This document shows positions 61,052 through 64,000 of a DNA stretch of 64,000 nucleotides, one piece after another. The translations under genes were made by a program, and so were the position numbers. The stretch spans positions 1,857,001-1,921,000 of the forward strand of contig NC_014816.1 in the NCBI RefSeq assembly GCF_000175215.2. Direction: 5' to 3'. Source of the DNA: Asticcacaulis excentricus CB 48 (lineage in GTDB: Bacteria > Pseudomonadota > Alphaproteobacteria > Caulobacterales > Caulobacteraceae). The notes under the pieces were generated by a model. That model was not told the DNA's origin. It saw only the letters and a list, made by a program, of their open reading frames with translations, and searched no databases. Positions within the stretch are counted from its first letter, which is position 1, and each line of letters begins with the position of its first letter.

Positions 61052-62106
61052 TCCTTAACTTCCCCAGACACCTCCGCCTCGGCGCCGTGATCGCCCAGCA
61101 CTTCACCGACATAGAACTTCATCACCAGCGTGTGCGCCACCACGGTCAGCGGCGTGGCAAACAACACTCCCAGCGGCCCCAGCAGCGAGCCAAAGCCCAG
61201 CACGGCAAATAGCGTTATGACGGTCGGCACGGCCGCGACGTGCTTTTGTACCATCGGCGTGATGATGTTCGATTCAAGCTGCGACACTCCGACATAGATG
61301 ACCAGCGCGGCGATAAAGGTCGTCATATTTTCTGACGCCGCCAGCAGCAGGCCCGGCCCCGCCGAGACCACCGGACCGACGATCGGCACAAACTGCGCCA
61401 GACCGGACATCAAACCCAGCGCTCCCGCCGAGGGCACACCGGCAATGCTGAGCCCGATGGCCGTTAGCGACCCTACCAGCACCATGGAAAACAACTGCCC
61501 CAAAAGCCACAGACGCAGCGCCTTGCCACTGAGGTTCAGGCCATCGCGCACGCGGTCCTTCTGCGATTTGGGGAACAGGCGCACTACCCCGTCGCGATAA
61601 CTGCGAGGGTGCATGGCCATGAAGATACCCGCGACCACCACTACCACCAGATTGGCAATTGAGGAGGCAATTTCCCCGGCGATCTTGGGCACCAGAGACA
61701 GCACACCCGACGCCTGCTGACCGAGGTTATTGATCTGATCCAGCACCGTGGCCCCGGCCTCAGAGGCGCGCAGGCGTTCCTGAAGCTGCGCCCAGGCTTC
61801 GGGCAGTTCACGCGACAGGTTGTTGGTTTGGCGCACGATCTCGCTGCCGAACAGCCAGCCCGACGCCGACAGAAACGACACAAGGAACAGCAGTGCCAGC
61901 AGCACCGCCCAGTTGTCCCTGAGCTTCAGATACTTGACCAGCGGTTCCGCCGTGGCCCGCAGCACGGTCGCCACCACCACCGCCCCAAACACCAGAAGCC
62001 AGATGCCGATCAGCTTGAACGCCAGAAGGCTTAAACCCACCACCATCAGCAGGAACAGAGTCTTCTGGACAAAGCCCGCATCGAGCCTGTTACGCGCAAA
62101 AAACAT
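61048..62106 (-). CDS. AI-2E family (PerM-like) membrane transporter
   Basis: 352 residues from ATG 62106, after GAGGGGGC. There are seven or eight membrane helices: LLMVVGLSLLAFKLIGIWLLVFGAVVVATVL at the start, a soluble loop with RASEAGATVLDQINNL, then FVPIVGPVVSAGPGLLLAASE, LVIYVGVSQLESNIITPMVQ and FGSLLGPLGVLFATPLTVVAHTLV, the family's C-terminal signature. Substrates vary (autoinducer-2 export, sodium/proton). It lies between murG and murC. Confidence 0.9.
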   Translation of the reverse strand: MFFARNRLDAGFVQKTLFLLMVVGLSLLAFKLIGIWLLVFGAVVVATVLRATAEPLVKYLKLRDNWAVLLALLFLVSFLSASGWLFGSEIVRQTNNLSRELPEAWAQLQERLRASEAGATVLDQINNLGQQASGVLSLVPKIAGEIASSIANLVVVVVAGIFMAMHPRSYRDGVVRLFPKSQKDRVRDGLNLSGKALRLWLLGQLFSMVLVGSLTAIGLSIAGVPSAGALGLMSGLAQFVPIVGPVVSAGPGLLLAASENMTTFIAALVIYVGVSQLESNIITPMVQKHVAAVPTVITLFAVLGFGSLLGPLGVLFATPLTVVAHTLVMKFYVGEVLGDHGAEAEVSGEVKD

Positions 62107-62166
62107 GGGACGCCCCCTCACACTCAAAACCATCCTGATCTAGCGGCTACGCAGATAAGGAAACAA

Positions 62167-63303
62167 TTATTCGGCTCTCTTGCGCTTCACTGTGCGCTCG
62201 ACCAGATCGGCCAGAAGCTGGGCAGCGTCGGGCCGCGCCACCGATTTGGCGGCGGCAGCGCGTGTTTCAAGCCCCGCCGCCCCTTCTTCGATCAGGGCGC
62301 GAATGGCTTCGCTCAGGCTTTCTACCGTCACATCGTCTTCACGCAGCACCACAGCGGCACCGGCCTCTTTGAGCACGGCGGCGTTGTGCGTCTGGTGATC
62401 ATCCGCGGCGATTTTCAGCGGGATGAGGATAGACGGCTTGCCCGCCACGGCCAGTTCGCAGCAGGTCGAAGCGCCCGACCGACCAATAACGATATGGGCG
62501 CGGCCCAGCCGCTCCGCCATATTGTCAAAGAAGGGCGCGACCTCGGCCTCGATCTCGGCCTCGGCATAGGTTTTACGCGCAAAGTCGATCTGCTCAGCGC
62601 GCGTCTGTTGTTCGACGCGCAGATTGATGCGCAGCGACACCGGCAAAAGTGCCAGCGCCTGCGGCACCGTCTCCGACAAAATCTTTGCCCCTTGGGACCC
62701 ACCGGTGATCAGCAGGCGAATCTCCTTGTCGATGGGCGGATAGGGCTGCTCATAAAGCGCGCGGATGTCCGGGCGCACCGGATTGCCGACCACCTGCACC
62801 TGCCCTTCCAGCACAGCCGGGGCCATTTTCAGCACCGGAAAGGCGCAGGCCACCGCATCGACCCTGGCGCACAATTGACGGTTGGAACGCCCCAGCACCG
62901 AATTCTGTTCGTGCAGCAAGGTCACGTCCTTGCGCGACAAAGCCGCCATCAGGGCCGGATAGGAGGGATAGCCGCCAAAGCCGATCACCGCCCAGGGCTT
63001 AAGGCGCTTGAACGCCTTGCGCGCCTGCTGCGTGCCGGTAAAGATTTTCAGCGCCGCTTTGGCCATGCCGATGACATCGCCGCGTTTGAAGGTCGCGGCC
63101 TCCAGCGACAGGCGCTCTATCGCCGGGAACTTTTCGGCATAGGCCGCGCCGCGCGCATCGGAGGCCAGCACCACCTGCCAGCCGCGCGCGATCAACTCAC
63201 GCGCCAGCGCTTCGGCGGGGAACATGTGCCCGCCCGTCCCCCCGGCAGCCACCACGGCCAACGGTATCTCGGAAAGGGGTTTGGGCTTTTTCTTACGGGC
63301 CAT
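62167..63303 (-). CDS. murG: UDP-N-acetylglucosamine transferase MurG (lipid II synthesis)
   Basis: 378 residues, GT28. AVVAAGGTGGHMFPAEALARELIARG is the N-terminal lipid I/UDP-binding loop, VIGFGGYPSYPALMAAL follows, then LLITGGSQGAKILSETVPQAL and IGRSGASTCCELAVAGKPSILIPLKIAADDHQTHNA, the UDP-GlcNAc site. It adds GlcNAc to lipid I. ATG 63303 is chosen since homologues begin MARKKK; the frame is open to 63387 through the repeat. Confidence 0.96.
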   Translation of the reverse strand: MARKKKPKPLSEIPLAVVAAGGTGGHMFPAEALARELIARGWQVVLASDARGAAYAEKFPAIERLSLEAATFKRGDVIGMAKAALKIFTGTQQARKAFKRLKPWAVIGFGGYPSYPALMAALSRKDVTLLHEQNSVLGRSNRQLCARVDAVACAFPVLKMAPAVLEGQVQVVGNPVRPDIRALYEQPYPPIDKEIRLLITGGSQGAKILSETVPQALALLPVSLRINLRVEQQTRAEQIDFARKTYAEAEIEAEVAPFFDNMAERLGRAHIVIGRSGASTCCELAVAGKPSILIPLKIAADDHQTHNAAVLKEAGAAVVLREDDVTVESLSEAIRALIEEGAAGLETRAAAAKSVARPDAAQLLADLVERTVKRKRAE

Positions 63304-63322
63304 AGATATTTGCTCATTTAAT

Positions 63323-63472
63323 CCTTCCCTGTTTATGGGAAGGGGGACCGCGAAGCGGTGGGAGGGGGACAGAGGTTCAGCGCACACAATCCGTACGCTG
63401 GGATCTGACGGTGCCCCTTCCGTCAGCCCAGGCTGTCGACTGTTCTGCCACCTTCCCCGTATCCGGGGAAGG
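63323..63472. repeat. Hairpin-ended dispersed repeat, copy D (murG-ftsW)
   Basis: The left hairpin CCTTCCC (63323-63329)/GGGAAGG (63338-63344) is followed by GGGGACCGCGAAGCGGTGG and GGAGGGGG. The right end carries GCCCCTTCCGTCAGCCC and the hairpin CCTTCCCC (63451-63458)/GGGGAAGG (63465-63472). The remaining 78 bp to the ftsW stop hold no feature I can support. Confidence 0.68.
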
Positions 63473-63550
63473 CGTTTTCACATTTTTGGTCCAGTAAACG
63501 GGGCAGGATTTTTCGCATTCCCGCCCTCTTAAAGAAGGCAAGGGTCTTTG

Positions 63551-64000
63551 TTACCACTGCGTATGATCATCCGGTTCGACTTCGGCCGGGCGTTTGCGCG
63601 TCAGGGCCAGAATCAACCCCATGGTCAACCCCATTGCCATCAGCGACGACCCGCCATAAGAGATAAACGGCAGGGTCATGCCCTTGGGCGGAATGACCTG
63701 CAAGTTGACGCTGATATTGATCAGCACCTGCATCCCCAACAGGATATACAGGCCCGATGTGGCAATCTGGCGAAAGGCGTCGGGCATGGCCATGGCCTTC
63801 CAAAGGCCACGTAGCACCACAAAAGCAAAAATGGTGATCAGCAGCAGCGACATCCACAGGCCGTATTCTTCCGCCGCCACCGAATAGATAAAGTCGGTGT
63901 GCATGTCGGGGATGAGGCGCTTCATGGTGCCTTCGCCGACGCCCGTGCCGGTCAGGCCGCCATTGGCGATGGCCGCCGCGGCGCGCTCGACCTGAAAACG
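63551..64000 (-). CDS. ftsW: FtsW lipid II polymerase, C-terminal part, cut by window edge
   Basis: The C-terminal 149 codons of a SEDS-family protein, continuing past the window. Visible are ERAAAAIANGGLTGTGVGEGTMKR, IPDMHTDFIYSVAAEEYGLW, LLGMQVLINISVNLQVIPPKGMTLPFISYGGSSLMAMG and a charged tail. FtsW polymerises lipid II at the division site together with FtsI. murG follows on the same strand, in the usual dcw order. Confidence 0.93.
   Translation of the reverse strand, partial: RFQVERAAAAIANGGLTGTGVGEGTMKRLIPDMHTDFIYSVAAEEYGLWMSLLLITIFAFVVLRGLWKAMAMPDAFRQIATSGLYILLGMQVLINISVNLQVIPPKGMTLPFISYGGSSLMAMGLTMGLILALTRKRPAEVEPDDHTQW

Noticed and set aside
62386..63321. Plus-strand 311-codon frame inside murG
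   Set aside because: Antisense shadow of murG motifs; composition typical of GC-rich shadow frames.

Overview
The window is bacterial chromosome, about 64 kb, GC-rich and densely coding. It most resembles an alphaproteobacterium of the Caulobacterales, close to Caulobacter/Asticcacaulis. The signs are a circularly permuted two-piece tmRNA gene, an alphaproteobacterial SspB beside it, alphaproteobacterial forms of RpoH, SerC, Mrp and DUF4169/ribbon-helix-helix proteins, and an IlvD/Edd dehydratase close to the Caulobacter sugar-acid dehydratases. The taxon is inferred from family resemblance only.

Layout. 1-6.1 kb: start of an ABC exporter (cut by the window edge), rpmE, a Ca2+/H+ antiporter, a DUF985 cupin, argB, a HAD nucleotidase, then a small secreted protein and a DUF2145 protein behind three palindromes. 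6.1-17.2 kb: dapD, a DUF1593 secreted protein, a YiiX-like cysteine hydrolase behind the same palindrome, a divergent ketol-acid reductoisomerase, thyA-folA, an OYE-family reductase, a DUF1624 membrane protein, a RelB/RelE-type pair, mrp and miaA. 17.2-27.4 kb: an S9 peptidase, a secreted aldose epimerase with a sugar-acid dehydratase, a receptor-like protein lacking its signalling domain, and an AcoR-like regulator divergent from aldehyde and alcohol dehydrogenases. 27.4-34.6 kb: ssrA, sspB, a large serine hydrolase, and the translationally overlapping set uvrD-cyclophilin-rusA.

34.6-49.2 kb: small DUF and RHH proteins, a YccF protein, a Tat-type esterase, a DUF2807 protein, a glycosyltransferase, thrS, yidD, a lipoprotein, a NifU-like scaffold, an SRPBCC protein, cysS, folE, exbD, rluD, rpoH and an MBL hydrolase. 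49.2-57 kb: a retropepsin-like protease, a response-regulator protein, purA with a triplicated tail, serC, thiD and several small uncharacterised proteins. 57-64 kb: folP, murB, murC, a parDE pair, an AI-2E family transporter, murG and part of ftsW, so this is a dcw cluster opened up by non-dcw genes.

The window is mostly core metabolism: folate/thymidylate (thyA, folA, folE, folP), amino acids (argB, dapD, serC, ilvC-like), envelope synthesis (mur/ftsW), translation and RNA modification (rpmE, thrS, cysS, miaA, rluD) and protein quality control (ssrA, sspB, rpoH). I see no prophage, insertion sequence, CRISPR array, rRNA or ordinary tRNA gene.

The most notable observations are regulatory and structural. 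A 13-bp palindrome (TGAAC-N3-GTTCA) precedes two loci that both encode predicted permuted papain-like proteins. An operator array lies in front of an AcoR-like regulator that lacks its AAA+ domain. The rpoH leader can form two mutually exclusive hairpins, one of which hides the Shine-Dalgarno. A dispersed hairpin-ended repeat sits at gene junctions and supplies Shine-Dalgarno sequences. A large symmetric dyad made of GTTC-N7-GTTC half-boxes lies between serC and a secreted protein gene.
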